From Skeletonema tropicum (taxonomy: Eukaryota > Bacillariophyta > Thalassiosirophyceae > Thalassiosirales > Thalassiosiraceae), in contig CM074148.1 in the NCBI GenBank assembly GCA_037178625.1, positions 682,001-746,000 of the forward strand: 64,000 bases of DNA. The letters are read 5' to 3'. Positions 19,368 to 31,510 of the stretch are shown piece by piece (position 1 is the stretch's first letter; every line of letters begins with the position of its first letter). A program made the position numbers and the translations under genes. The notes beneath the pieces were generated by a model. That model ran no database searches and was not told the DNA's origin. It saw only the letters and a program-made list of their open reading frames with translations.

Positions 19368-22032
19368 CTACAGCATCGTGTCACTCGTCAAACCAACCTC
19401 TTCGTCCAAGCTGTTATGTGCATGCTCGACTTCGACAGATTCGTCAACAATCTTCGTGGGCTTGCCTCTCCATTCAACACGATCGTCCACTTTGCATCGG
19501 CAAGTGGGACAGGGGAGCATCTTGTACTTTTCGTTGCAGTCAGCACACATAATATGGCCGCAGGGAACCAAGGCAAAACTCCCTGTTGCCAGTTCAAAGC
19601 ATTTCTCACAGGGACTCGCCTTCTCAATCCAGTAGGTTATTTGTTGGCCCTTGCCCTTGATCTCTACCCCGGCAATACCACCCTCCATCCTCTTTGTCAT
19701 GATAAATTTCAAGTTGACACAATCTAGAAGGAGACTGTAAGTCATCTCCGATACTTGCACCTTCATCTTCTTAGATGTAACTTCCATCTTTGAAGCAAAG
19801 TCCACAGTTTCCCCAAAGAAGCAGTAACGAGGCATAGCCTGGCCAACTACACCTGCTACAGTAGGTCCAGATGCCATGCCCGCTCGAATCAGAATTTTAT
19901 CACCCTCCTTTGTTTGGTACTTGCTCACGAAGTTCATGGCATCCAAGGCAAACAGAGCCACTCTCTGGGCACCGACTCGACCTGTAACACGTAGAGGAGC
20001 TCCGGCAACAACCATGTATTGATTACCAACAGTCTCCACCTTGTACACCTGATGCTTCTCGGCTAGTTTGTCCAATTCTGTATAGAGTTCATTCAACATC
20101 TTCATTACTTGTGCAGGTCTCATTGATCCCGCGGCTCCGGTGTATCCCACGATATCAGCAAAGAAAACAGTGACAATATTGTACTTTTCGACCACAGTCT
20201 GACCACGTTGAAGTTTACGGATGGCCTGCTTGGGCAACATCCTCTTGACGAGATCTTTGTGGAGGTAACTCTTGGCCATCGTCGTCGCAGTAAGCACCAT
20301 CAAGATGAAAGATGCAACGACGACGCTGGCCACGGCAGTGGTCCACCACTCAGGATTCCAACCATTGCTTCCTACAACTCCAACACTATTTGCATAGTCG
20401 ATTGATTGAGTAAAAGTATATGAGAAGATTGAAGAAAGATATGATCTCTACGTCGTAATTTAACCAAAACACACTTACCGATTGATCCAAATTCCATGCA
20501 AACTCTCAGTCTTCACCTCCACCGAATTACTCTCATTCAACTTATCCGCCTGCTCCGACCAAGCCAACTTGGTCATCTCCTTTGTAGGCAATCCCTTCGG
20601 ACCAACATCCCCCAACCTCGGTTCCTCCTCACGAAACAATTCAAACTCCATATTCACGTCCTCAAATCGTTCATACATGTTCGAACGTTTCTTCATCTCC
20701 GACCAATTCAGGTACAACATGGTAAATCCCCAAACATTCTGTACGTCCGTCCCTTGAACATTCACCACATCCTTAAAGGCATTCTCTCCCGTCGTACTCG
20801 TCCACAAAGGAATATGCGTACAAAACACATCTGCCTCACCTGTAGGCAATCTCGCTGCAAATGGACCAAAGACATGCAATCCACTCCAATTATCCACTTG
20901 GATATCAATCACAACCTGACTCCAGAACGGGTGAGGAGAATAGGAAGCATCCATCCCACTATCCATCATGGCTTGCCCTCCCTTAAATTCAAGACAGGCA
21001 ACATTCTTCGGCCAGAGGCGGTAGCGAAAGATGAGCCCATTCAAATCATGCTCATCACTAATTTTTGTCACCATACTCTTCCAATTGGCCAATAACTCCG
21101 GTGTATCACAAATACCGGATATGTTGCGTTGGGTCATGTCACCGCCAAGAATTGCCACATTTTCAGCTTCTAGATTGGCCGGATAATTTCCAATGGCGTC
21201 TGGGAGGGCGTCAAAATATCCAGAGTATTGGACGGCTTCACGGAGGGCGTAGAGAGGTATCATGGAACGACGGAATTCGTTTGCAAAGTAGTCGGCGGTT
21301 TCTCGTGCCTAGATTTTATGGATTGTATGCATGGAAGCGATTTGATAACAATGAGATGGTAAGTGTAACTAGAACATTTGAACATGACAAGGGCAAGGCA
21401 CAACATCAAAGAAGATCATCAATAGTAACCGATAACCCTTCTTAGACACCTTTTGATAGGCAGACAGAGTATATCATAATAACAGAAGAACTCACCACAA
21501 ACTTGGCCGTATCCATCCGATCGTTCACATACGCCTCTCTTTCACTCTGCACAGCCCACATTCCCAACCCACAAACCAACCCAAATACCGCCAAACTCAC
21601 CACAATAATCACAGGGTGCTTCCACAGAGTGCGAAAGAAGTGACGAGTTTCATACCATGCCGACAAAGCGCATATTTTGAGGGGAGTGGTGCCGCATATC
21701 CCTTCATCGTCGTATCGTGATTGAATTGTGTTATCGTCGAGTAGAGGATCATCGTGGTCATCGTAAACGTCCTCACGTCCATCGAGGCCATCCCATACTG
21801 ATTCATTTCCTCCGAGCAACTTGGCCCAAATGTTGGTGGAGGTAGCGTAGGATGATGTGCCAGTATTTGCGCCGGAGGATCCACCGCGGGAGAAGTTGGT
21901 GGAGGCTAGTGAGATTGTGGCCGTGTTGTTTGAGTCTTGCCGGGCTATTGTGCCGCCTTTGGTGGTGCGGGATGGTGATTTCATTGTTGTTGTAATGATT
22001 GCAGCTTGTATTGATCTTCTTGATGACATCAT
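19368..22032 (-). CDS. Receptor-type class III (guanylate) cyclase with C-terminal RING finger, three exons
   Basis: Exons 22032-21496, 21308-20479 and 20385-19368 (introns of 187 and 93 nt, GTGAGT/CTAG and GTAAG/ATAG) join to 795 codons. Order: Ser/Thr-rich cytoplasmic N-terminus; membrane segment 1 (HPVIIVVSLAVFGLVCGLGM, residues ~140-160); an extracellular region of about 300 residues resembling CHASE-type sensors (inference); membrane segment 2 (~474-492); a cyclase domain (~525-690); and a C3HC4 RING (C715, C718, C731, H733, C736, C739, C748, C751). E573 (KVET) and C644 (MPRYC) are the guanine-selective residues. D533 (FFADIVGYT) is the first metal Asp. The second metal Asp is Asn577 (GNQY), the transition-state Asn is Asp651 and Arg is Lys655 (ETVDFASKME). 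Activity as a homodimer is therefore doubtful. Confidence 0.88.
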
Positions 22033-23334
22033 CTAGAGTTCTTCATGAGCAAATCTTGCGCTTTGCGGCATTTTGTGTGAAAAAAATGGGAACAGCCCCT
22101 CAAGATCGTGACAGAATTAATCGTGCTCGTGGTGTCTTCTTGGTTGTACAGTCTGTCTGAAATTCTAGTCTACTTTTGTAATTTATCAAATAATTTAGTG
22201 TAGACGGACAATCTAAATTTACGAAGCAACAGATGGAATAACAGACGGAGATAGATTTCAAACCCGCTTGTGGTTGGTTCTGTCGCGTGAAAGGAATGAC
22301 TTCTCCACTTCGACGGAGACTCCTATTATCCTCGCTCGACGCTCGATCTCAATAAGTAGACATCAATGATATGAGTCACCCCTTGAGCGGAGCAAAGCGT
22401 TGTGACTGGTACGAAGCAAAGAGAAAAGACACAGTCCACAGACTACAAGGAAGAGCGTTCAAGCTCAGCTTGAGTTTTTCTTGTATTCAATCTTAATCTA
22501 TCAATCTTTCTCCTCATCCTTGGCCTCCAGAGCCCTCAAGCAAAGAAGTGCTTCGGATTGGGGACGTATCATTAGCACATGGCTGGTATGAACACACAAA
22601 GAAATGTAGACGAAGGCCTCAGACTATGAAAAGATCTGTATCTGTAGGTGTAGGCTAACAGCGGATTAGCGTGGTTCGTGTCGCTCTAGCTTTGATGGAT
22701 TAGGAATAGCAAAAATATTTTTTGCCTGATGATTAATGATTAAATATAAGATAATAATAAGTAGATAGGAGTACGATACGTGTTTTGTCTTTGTCTTTGT
22801 AGTACTCGAGCTCGAACATTGAAATCCACACTTACACTTACAAGACTTCAACTCTCAACATCATAATCCATAACAACTTTCGATGCAAAGCACGCCTTTA
22901 GATGATAAGTACGCCTGCACCCGTAGTTCTACTATCTCTAAAGATCTTGAGCTAGAGAGAGAGTTGTACGAGCGCACACGAACACCCAGACCCAGATACA
23001 GATAAGGAGATGAGTCGAGTCAAAGAACGAGAATATGTGAGCTATTCGCTAATCCATCGAAACCAAACAGCTTTTGTTGCATATTGCTTACTTACGCTTA
23101 TGTATTGTTGGAGTTGGCAGGAACGAGTTGGCAGGAACTTTTTGTGTACACATTCAATCATGTGTGGTTTTCAAATCAAACATTCTCTCGTTTATACGAA
23201 AGATTCTCAAACTCCGCGCTCTCAAAATCACCCAAAATTCAATCGTTCAATTCAAACAACTCACTTTATTATTCCTCCTCCAGGCAGGAAGCATACTTAG
23301 ATAGTATGGCCATGCTAAGACATACTTACTTAGT
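22033..23334. other. Divergent intergenic region
   Basis: Lies between two genes transcribed away from each other, so it should hold both promoters. No clear TATA or coding region was recognised. Overlapping short plus-strand frames at 23010-23389 have no motif. Confidence 0.35.
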
Positions 23335-25482
23335 ATGCACATCAACAGTAGAAGCAGCGATGATGCCGAAGAGGGCGTTGAGGTGGTAGTAGCTCACAAT
23401 GCTGGCTTGACGGAGAAGAATCGCCACAACATGTTTAGCCACGACCCTGAGATTGACATGACAACCACCGCCGCCGATCTGGATCTCACTTTCGGCATTG
23501 ATGACGCCGCTACCACATCTGGAAGGAGCGGCGGCACGGTGAAAAGACGTTGGTTCATTGGAGCGACAACAGCCATTCTCCTCCTATCGACTGTTGCTCT
23601 CCTTGTCACCAGACAATCTGCCGATATCACCCCAGTCGCCGCCGCCGCTTCGCTTGTTGCAAATAATAATCTTGCACCGTGTTGTGTCAACATTGCCACA
23701 GATACTTGCCATGCAACAGCTAAATGTAACGAGAAGGAAAAGAATTGTAAAAAGTGCATCAAGAAGACGGGTGGCAATTACAAGTGGATGGTCTCCGGTT
23801 CGGGGAATCCGCCTGCTCCTCCATCTGGTGGCGGCGGTGGTGGTGCAACCACCGACAGAACTATCGACAAAGCGTGCTGTGTAATCACCGCTACAAATAC
23901 ATGTCACGTGGACGAAAAATGCAACAATAAAGAAAAGAATTGTCTGAAAGACCGGTGCCAAAAGTCAGTTGTGGCTGGAGTGGCCGGAGCGACTGGGAAT
24001 GCTAAATGGAAACTACGAAACAAACAATCACCCGCTCCAACAACCACACCCACTCATGCTCCGTCAAATCCACCGACGACAGCTGCTCCATCGCATCATC
24101 CAACTCAATCTCCATCAGATGCACCGACGCCACAGCCAACTTTGGGACCAACTCCCACGCCTACGACGCCTACTCCGTCGGCAAGTCCAACACATGGTCC
24201 AACGAAAGCACCGGTTACTGATACACCCACGGCAATTCCAACTCAAGCTCCTACATCACGACCGACAGAGAATCCGACTACTCAAGTAAGTTCACTGTCT
24301 TGCTTTGCACAGCTCTCTAGAGATATTTCACTTGTTCTAACAATTTTTGTCTTCCCTCTACCTCTATTGTAGCCCACTTCGCCTCCAACAACAGCAGCCT
24401 CTATGCTCAATGATCCCACCGTTTACAAATACACCGACACGGGCAAATCATGCAGTATTGGAGATAATGACAACAACGTTCAGGGTCCTCTCCCCCTTGC
24501 AGACAAGAGAAATGTGGTGGTAGACTTTTGGGCATTTGGTGATTCTCCCTATGATTTCTTGGTGGACACTTGTCTAGATAAAGATGGAAATCCATCCACT
24601 TGCAAAGAGTGCGCTGTGAAGAATAGTGACATGAAGAACTTGCCATATCCCAACACTTGCACTTTCGAAGGGGAGGATTTTGAGTGTTTGAAGGAGAGCA
24701 TCATTCCGTTCATGAATGGCAAGATGAATGTTGGAGATGGAGCTTTTCAAGTACACGTGGGGGATTTCTTGAAAGGGACTAATCAAGCTGCGAATAGTCG
24801 CAGATGTACGGAAGCTAGCTTTGGCTCTAGGGCAAAGTTGTTCCAGCCGGCCAAGAACTTTTTGCTCATTAATGGGGACAATGAGTCGAATGAGTGTTTC
24901 GGATATAACATTAAGAAGGCAAGTGATCCTGTCCGAGATATGTGGAGGGAGAAGTTTGGGAGATACTCGTTCACAAGTGACTTCCCTACGATTACTGGCG
25001 GCGGAAGACCAGCCATCTCGCGTGTGTCAGGCAATGAAGAAATCTTCGGCTTTGAATATAAGAACATTGCCTTCTTTGGTTTAGACTATCCTGCTGGAGA
25101 CACGTACATTACAAAACATGCTCCGCAAGACTTGAATGCCAAGTTTGTCAAGGAAACCCTTGCTTCTGACACAAGATGTGCATTGAGATCAATTGTTCTC
25201 TTCTCTCATATTGCTCCTCTCTCTCCGGTAGATGAAGCACTCAAGAAGTACTTTGATGAATGCGGGGTGCTACCTACACTCACTGTGTTGGGAAATGCTC
25301 ATCCTTCTACCTATTGCTTAACCAAGAAGGATGAACGTTTATCATTGACAGTCGAGGCATTTCGATCTGGCCCAGTGCTCGTATCTGTACTTCGTGACCC
25401 GAAGGAAGGAGGTGGTGATTATTTTCATGTCGCCGATTCTGATTTGGTGAATTCCAACAGTAAATGTCCCAAGTTTGCTTAA
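23335..25482 (+). CDS. Membrane-anchored calcineurin-like phosphoesterase with Cys modules and PT stalk, two exons
   Basis: Exon 1 is 23335-24285, the intron 24286-24372 (GTAAG...TAG, 87 nt, phase 0) and exon 2 24373-25482; 686 aa. Order: acidic N-terminus; membrane segment at 73-92 (WFIGATTAILLLSTVALLVT); two copies of a Cys module (CCVNIATDTCHATAKCNEKE and CCVITATNTCHVDEKCNNKE); a Pro/Thr-rich stalk (~240-325); and a metallophosphoesterase domain with DFWAFGDSPY (~375), QVHVGDF (GD), LLINGDNESNEC (GDNE in place of GNHE), VLFSHIAPL (His) and VLGNAHPSTYC (GNAH in place of GHxH). The family hydrolyses phosphate esters, so an exposed phosphatase is plausible. The altered GNH and GHxH blocks leave metal binding uncertain. 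Confidence 0.85.
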
Positions 25483-26208
25483 ATCTCTTGGGTCCTAACC
25501 GAGCTCCACATGTAGTAGGCTGGTGCCTTAGCGTTATTAGGGGCTTCACGAATGACATTGCCATTGCAGTAATGCAAGATGAAGATTTCAGCATCGAAGA
25601 TTTTTATACATTAAGCATTAATACTGTACATTATGGACAATCTCTAGCTTACCACTTCTTCATCTTCATTGATCTAAGTAATATGTAGCAGTAGATGTAG
25701 ATTCTCTCTTCTCGGCGTTTCATGCATAATATGTACTCTTAAGAGAGAGTGCATGACGCTTCCTCTAGAGATTGGAGGTCATGTAAGTAGCGTGGCCACA
25801 AATGAATCTTGAATCTTGTGAGGATGAGATGAGAGAAAATGAATGTCGTATCGACACTTCTCACGCACGCACGCACAAGATAAGATTGTTCAAGCTCAAG
25901 ATCAAACTTTCCAACCGGCAGTTAGTCCGTTCAAACATACCGCAGTTTATGTTTGCTCTTGAAGAAGCAAATACTTCATACTTCTTGTGGGAGAAATTCC
26001 TTCATGCAGCTCTTTACATCTCTTGCAAGCTTACCTACTTACCTACATCACGATTATATTCTTCGTGCCGACAAGATGATAAATAAATAAATACAAAATT
26101 AAGATGATTGTTTGTTGTAAGTATGTGTAATATTCTTGCGCAAGTGCTAAAAGGAAGAGTACCAACGCCACCGGCTAAGGCGAAATTGATTTGATTACAC
26201 GTATATAT
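25483..26208. other. Intergenic region
   Basis: 3' flank of the phosphoesterase gene, with no supported gene. Confidence 0.3.
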
Positions 26209-27590
26209 CTCCTTGTAGGACAGATTTTTATCATTTTAGTACGCCATAGCGTACTAAAAATCACCCATCTTTGTGCTAATAATAACACTACTTCCGCTGC
26301 AGTAATGGCATAAGTCACCATAGAAATCTTGTTAGGAATGATTTTAGCTTTCGTTTGATGCCCCATTTATGTTTATAGCCCTAGTATTTTGCTCACTACG
26401 TACATCTATGTAATCAGTGTGTAACCCGATCTGCGTGTTTTTCCATATTTTTGTGCTCCGGAGGCAATGAATTACATAGAAGTGGTCTGATAACATTGAT
26501 AACATCATCGGAACAAGTGGAAGCTATTGCCAACATTATGCCCTAGCATATTTGGTGAGTGGAGCGTAGTAGAATGAGGCATTACGCATCAATTCACCAT
26601 TGCAGATGCAGACATAATTTTCATCCAATATCTCGCTGCCAACACATATTCCTTTATTTCATCCGAAGGAGAGCACCACACCTTAAGACCTCGCACACAC
26701 ACCTTCCAACTATTGTTATATGACGCTCTATCTTCTCTTTCGTCTGCCGTTTGGTGATTTACTCCATCAAATACGTCGTCAACATTAATAACTTGGAAGA
26801 TGTCGGGCGCAACTGCCACTGAAATACGGTGTAGGAGAGGGCCCGATGGGGAAATAGGCGATACCAAGGACATTGCCATGTACATCGGGGTTGTTGTAAG
26901 CATTGTGCATGAGATCGTCGTCGGAATCGCCTCCTGTGTCAGTCAAATCATCGTCATGGTGGTGAATTGTTGGGTAACGGATTGCAAAAATTAAAAAAAA
27001 ATCAAAAAATCATGTCGACACAACAACCATGGCATCTTATGTGGCCACCCCTTCACCAATTTGGACCGATCCACCCACATTAATCCCATCATCAACATCA
27101 TATGAAGCAGTCTACCTTTTGGTTTCCTTTGAATCGGTTGATTTGTCGAGTAGTTATTGAATTTATCCATTATCACATGTTGATGAAAGACGCATCATCA
27201 CAACGACATTATGTATGGGGACGATGCACAACACACCGGCCAATTCTGACACCCGCACCACAACGGTTCGCGATTCCATGATATTGCCGTCATGGGGAGC
27301 CAATGGTGGCCTTCTGGAGTGGTCTAGTTATGAAGTTATAATGGTACAAAGTATGGTGGAGATAGTACGCAGCCGTTTTTTTTGTCATCGGATGGTGCAG
27401 TTTGCAACGGTCGTATCTCTGAAGTTTGTTATGGAATAAAGTAATTAAAGTATGCTGTAAGACTAAATCGAGTGTGCTGAACACGATGGTTATGCTTAAA
27501 AGTTATGAAAGTGATCTCTTTTAGTAGAACTTTAGCTTTGAAAATTAATTTTACTTTTAGTACGCTATAGCGTACTTGTCACACAAGGAG
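26209..27590. mobile_element. Candidate decayed DNA transposon bounded by matching palindromes
   Basis: Both ends carry, in inverted orientation, CTCCTTGT followed by the palindrome AGTACGCYATAGCGTACT and an A/T run (26210-26260; complement at 27550-27590). The interior has minus-strand fragments in shifting frames (26589-26903 and 26991-27176) that look like old coding sequence but were not matched to a transposase family. Exact ends and target duplication are not resolved. Confidence 0.4.
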
Positions 27591-27604
27591 AATATTCACC
27601 ACCC

Positions 27605-28118
27605 CCCAGCTACTGGCGGGAACTAAATCGTACCTCGCCGCGGTACGATTTATCAAATTTTACGCACAAAACACTAACAACATGAAAAGAGTCATAAATT
27701 CGGCCATGCTACTCGACGAAAATACATAGAGCGGTCTAAAAATAGAATCCCAAACAGTATATATACATTATATGATGCAGAAGAGACTATAGTTCGTCGA
27801 AATGGAGCACCTATCGACAAATTTGGGACCGATAACTGCTAATTCGATCTAGAATGACGCATGTCTACGGCATATCTGCATGCCTGTGCTGCTGCTGCTA
27901 TGCGAGTATACTACATACAACGTTGACCAGTGGTTCTATCGAAAGCTACTTGTCTATACTATCATATTATGGTCGATTATTTGGGATAGGCGTTGACATG
28001 GAGGCTCAGAACCATGATATTAGGGTGTAGAATGCGTCGTTTTTGTGTTTTGTTAGTGATTTGTGTGGAGATTTCTCCGTGGTACGATTTATTTCCGGTA
28101 GGAAATTAGCAGGGTGAT
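27605..28118. mobile_element. Possible MITE-like inverted-repeat segment 5' of the phospholipase gene
   Basis: Imperfect inverted repeats share AAATCGTACC and CACTAAC blocks (27610-27680 against 28048-28118). The left end is itself a hairpin (TAAATCGTAC ... GTACGATTTA). It abuts the 5' end of the gene at 28209, whose N-terminus differs from its paralogues. Confidence 0.35.
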
Positions 28119-28208
28119 TGCCGCCGCTGCTTCGCTTCTCATGCATCGCGCATCGCGCATCGCCATGGTGCAGTTCGCATCGTAAAACAATCTCTTGCTT
28201 GTTATTGT

Positions 28209-30303
28209 ATGCCAACATCTTCGGCGCTGCTATTACTTGTTTACATCTTAATAACACTCTCTTTGACAATGATCTTTACAAAGCAATCAACGATTCTCTT
28301 TTTCACCGCCATGCCCATGCATCCCACACTAGCATCGGCCTCGGCCTCGGCCTCGGCTCAAAATCAAAATCAAAATGATATCTTGTGGTCCGCTAGCGGA
28401 GGAGGATGGCGAGCCATGGTAGCACAATCGGCATATGCTCAAGTCTTTTCCAACCTTGGTATTCTCGGAGGACATGATGACACGAAGCCTCAAATCAAGG
28501 TGATTGATGGGTCCTCCGGATCAAGCTGGTTCACTTCCCAATTCGCATTCAGTCAAAATTACTTCGACGCAGTTGTCAATGGAGACGCCACCTCACTTGG
28601 TCAATTTACCGAAGCATGGATGAATGCCTATGCTACTACTCAATCCAATATTCCGCCCACCTGTGGTATACTTCAAGACTTATGTGACATGGGTGCATCC
28701 GCCGGTGCACTCTCTGGAATCGTATCCCTCATCCCTTTGGCGCTCTACTACAACCGATCATGGCCTGAAATTGTCTACGCCATGTACAATGCGACTTCCA
28801 ACTTGGTTTACGACAATCCGCATATGTTATCGGTCAAGGCTTCATCTTCAGAAAAGCTGGCTGGCTTGAGAGGAGTAGATGTTTGCTTTCACTTGTCGCT
28901 TTTGCCCAATGCACGTGCACGTGATGCTGATACGATCACTTATCTTGCCAAGGATCACCACAATGTGTCTTCTTCCTACACTGTGCCTCTTCCTTATGAC
29001 TACTGTATTGGCGACACCGATGAGGAATGGCTACCTAGCACTTGGCCTGGTGGAAATGTTTATAACCTCAACAAAAATGCCTCCTTCGCCAACTCCAATG
29101 TTGTCAAGGGCTTCCCGATGTTTCCAGCCAAGGAATCAGACGGATTGTATGTCACTCCAGAACACGACGAGGGTTCCGATGAATCAATTGTTAGTCTGTC
29201 ACCGATAGAAATGTCTGCACCATTTGGAAATGATCCTACCGCAATACAGATTAGTGTCGCCTCATCTTCCACTGTGGGGTACATCTCCGAAGAAGTAGCA
29301 TCATACTTTGCTCAATACTTTTCCATCCAATATTTTGGAATTCAGCATTCGTCTTCACTTACCGAAGTTCAAAAGATTGGGATGAAGACTGCTCTCAACC
29401 AGTTCCAAGATGTGCTATGGTCGACTGGATTTATGGCCAACGCAGCTACTATGAGTGGATGGTCCGAATCCAATCCTGATACCATGCCCCCAGCGACTGA
29501 ATCGGACTATTGGTTCACCGATGGTGGATATACGGATGGATCAGCCGCCGCACAAGCAATTGCACGTTACCAGCATCGATATGGTACATCCAATCCTATC
29601 AAACTCATCATCTCCAATCAGAATTATTACACCAACAACAATAATAACATTCTTGATTACTTTAGCAACAGTGGGAATGAAGGGAAAGAACCAGGAGACT
29701 TTATTTGGCCAATGGGTGTGGGAGATGGACCCCAGACGAACCCTCAGATGAGTAAGCAGATTTTTGGAGAGGCTCTTTCTACCGAGGAGCTAGATGGATT
29801 GTTTGAGCCTGTGGTTGGGACCAACTTAACCATGGCTGTTTTGCCCGTGGCTACTACTCTTAATAATGGTGAGGGTCTTGTACGCTTCTTCTCACTTCTT
29901 TTTGCTACATGTACATTTATTGAAAGGGTTGAATTGTTCATTGTTCCTTCTACATACATACACACACATGAACATACGCTGAACAGAACCATACGGAGTA
30001 AAGGCAGGACAGCAAGTGTCCATCGCCTTGATCAACTTAAACTCCAATATTCCAACATTTGTAGTTGGCGAGGAGGTAATTCAAGCGTCAACGCCTGGTC
30101 TTGTCGCCTTGGCTGAAGGTATTGCATCAAGTGAAGATCTTTCGGATAAGGTTGCCGCCTTTGTTGGCCTTTCTGGTACTGGTATTGGTGTTGCCGCCCC
30201 CGCTGCTTCAACAAGTCCTCCTAGTAATGCGAAAGTTGTCGGACCTCCAATAGTGCTTTTGATCGTTTCATGGGCAGGCCTCTTCTTGTCGTTTTGCCTC
30301 TAG
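28209..30303 (+). CDS. cPLA2/patatin-like phospholipase, copy 1 (658 aa, two exons)
   Basis: Exons 28209-29868 and 29987-30303 (intron GTGAG...ACAG, 118 nt). The catalytic blocks of the group IV PLA2/lysophospholipase family are visible: oxyanion block SGGGWRAMVAQS (Arg present), nucleophile block VIDGSSGSSWF (GSSGS) and Asp block FTDGGYTDGS. Residues 1-45 are hydrophobic and may act as a signal peptide or anchor; alternative starts are at 28269 and 28311. The C-terminus ends in a hydrophobic tail (GPPIVLLIVSWAGLFLSFCL), suggesting a GPI or membrane anchor. Expected reaction: hydrolysis of glycerophospholipid acyl esters. Unlike copies at 51135 and 59764 it lacks the N-terminal MNTSDASEQ module, perhaps lost at the upstream mobile sequence. 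It is the only copy with all catalytic positions conserved. Confidence 0.82.
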
Positions 30304-30315
30304 GTATTCAGAGTT

Positions 30316-30660
30316 GCTGATGTATCGTTTCGAATCGTATTTGTTGTGTGTTGAGCCCCGGAGGATACATAGAATTAAGCTGTACATTGATTCATCAATG
30401 CCGTGAACATGGCCATTGTATCACGTAGATAGACAAAGTAGTAATAGCCAACATCTTGGCTTGCATTATCTCTACATCTCAATACTTGGGGACTTCTCCT
30501 CCGCCAAAGTAAACCGTCCAATTCCAATCTCTCTGCACTGTTTCACCCCCCACCCCCGAACAACTCGGATAGGTCCATACCACTGCGATATCCGTGCATG
30601 TAAAGTTTGGTAGATATTCCAATACAAAGCTCTCCTTTCCACTGCTGCTGCTACCATCAA
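30316..30660 (+). repeat. 3' flank shared by phospholipase copies 1 and 3
   Basis: Sequence from GAGTTGCTGA to AAAGCTCTCCTTTCC matches 62055-62383 with indels. Read on the minus strand it gives a coding-like segment (GKESFVLEYLPNFTCTDIAV) that may be the end of an old converging gene. In copy 3 the homology stops abruptly at the 62390 duplication. Confidence 0.6.
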
Positions 30661-31464
30661 TTTCGTCGTTGGTACTACTACCATACTGCTAGATGATGTG
30701 CTACCGTTAACCAATCGTGTGGTGCGATGATGAGTCATTTCTACTCAACAATAATGATGATGATGATGATGGTTGTGTTGCATTGATGAAATCAATTCCG
30801 CATCATTTCACTAATGCGGTGTTCACACTTCACACACCGGTGGCTTGAAAAATGTCGTTCCAACGTCATGAGGCGAATTTGAAGACCGAAATGATGTGTA
30901 GGAGTAATTGGAGTTGGAGCTCACGAAGAGACAAAGAGGGAGGTACCACGTTGACGCCCGTAGACACTACAACTACAACTAAAGCCCTACCGTTTTGTCC
31001 CATCACAACATAAGGATAAGGCGTTCTCTGGAGTGGATCTGATAGTAGAAGGAATGAGATTGGTACTTTTACGTGTGAGAAATTGGGATTGGCTGGAGAA
31101 TCGTCCATCTATGTATCTCTCCCATCAAGTGCAAGTGCAAGCACTGGACCTTGGTTCTTGCTCGTCATCGCCTCTGTCCTTCTCTGCGCTCAAGGGATAC
31201 AGTGAGATGGTCCGATGCAACCTTCCAGACAACAACAGAGAGACTGTGGGTGTGGTGCCAAGCTAGACAACCGATAACCGATGCCGAAAAACCCACACAC
31301 TACAATGAGTGCATTGGTTGGATGACAACCAAAAAAGACAGGCAGGGACGGTAAGTATTGTAGCACGGGAACCTGGGGTTGACAGTGGCTGATTTTTGTT
31401 ACATAGTGGCCGATGCGATGGGTGTTTGCTTGACAGGTTCCGTCCCGTGATTGTAGCAAACTTG
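30661..31464. other. Intergenic region
   Basis: Short frames on both strands; none has a recognised motif. The minus strand at 30866-31108 has a coding-like composition but no start or partner exon. Confidence 0.3.
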
Positions 31465-31510
31465 GACCACTCACAATAAGCCCAGACAGTCTCCGTTCCC
31501 GCCACCAATT

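Noticed and set aside
26589..26903. Transposase call for the 104-codon minus-strand frame
   Set aside because: Coding-like but broken, and no DDE, piggyBac or Harbinger signature could be matched with confidence.
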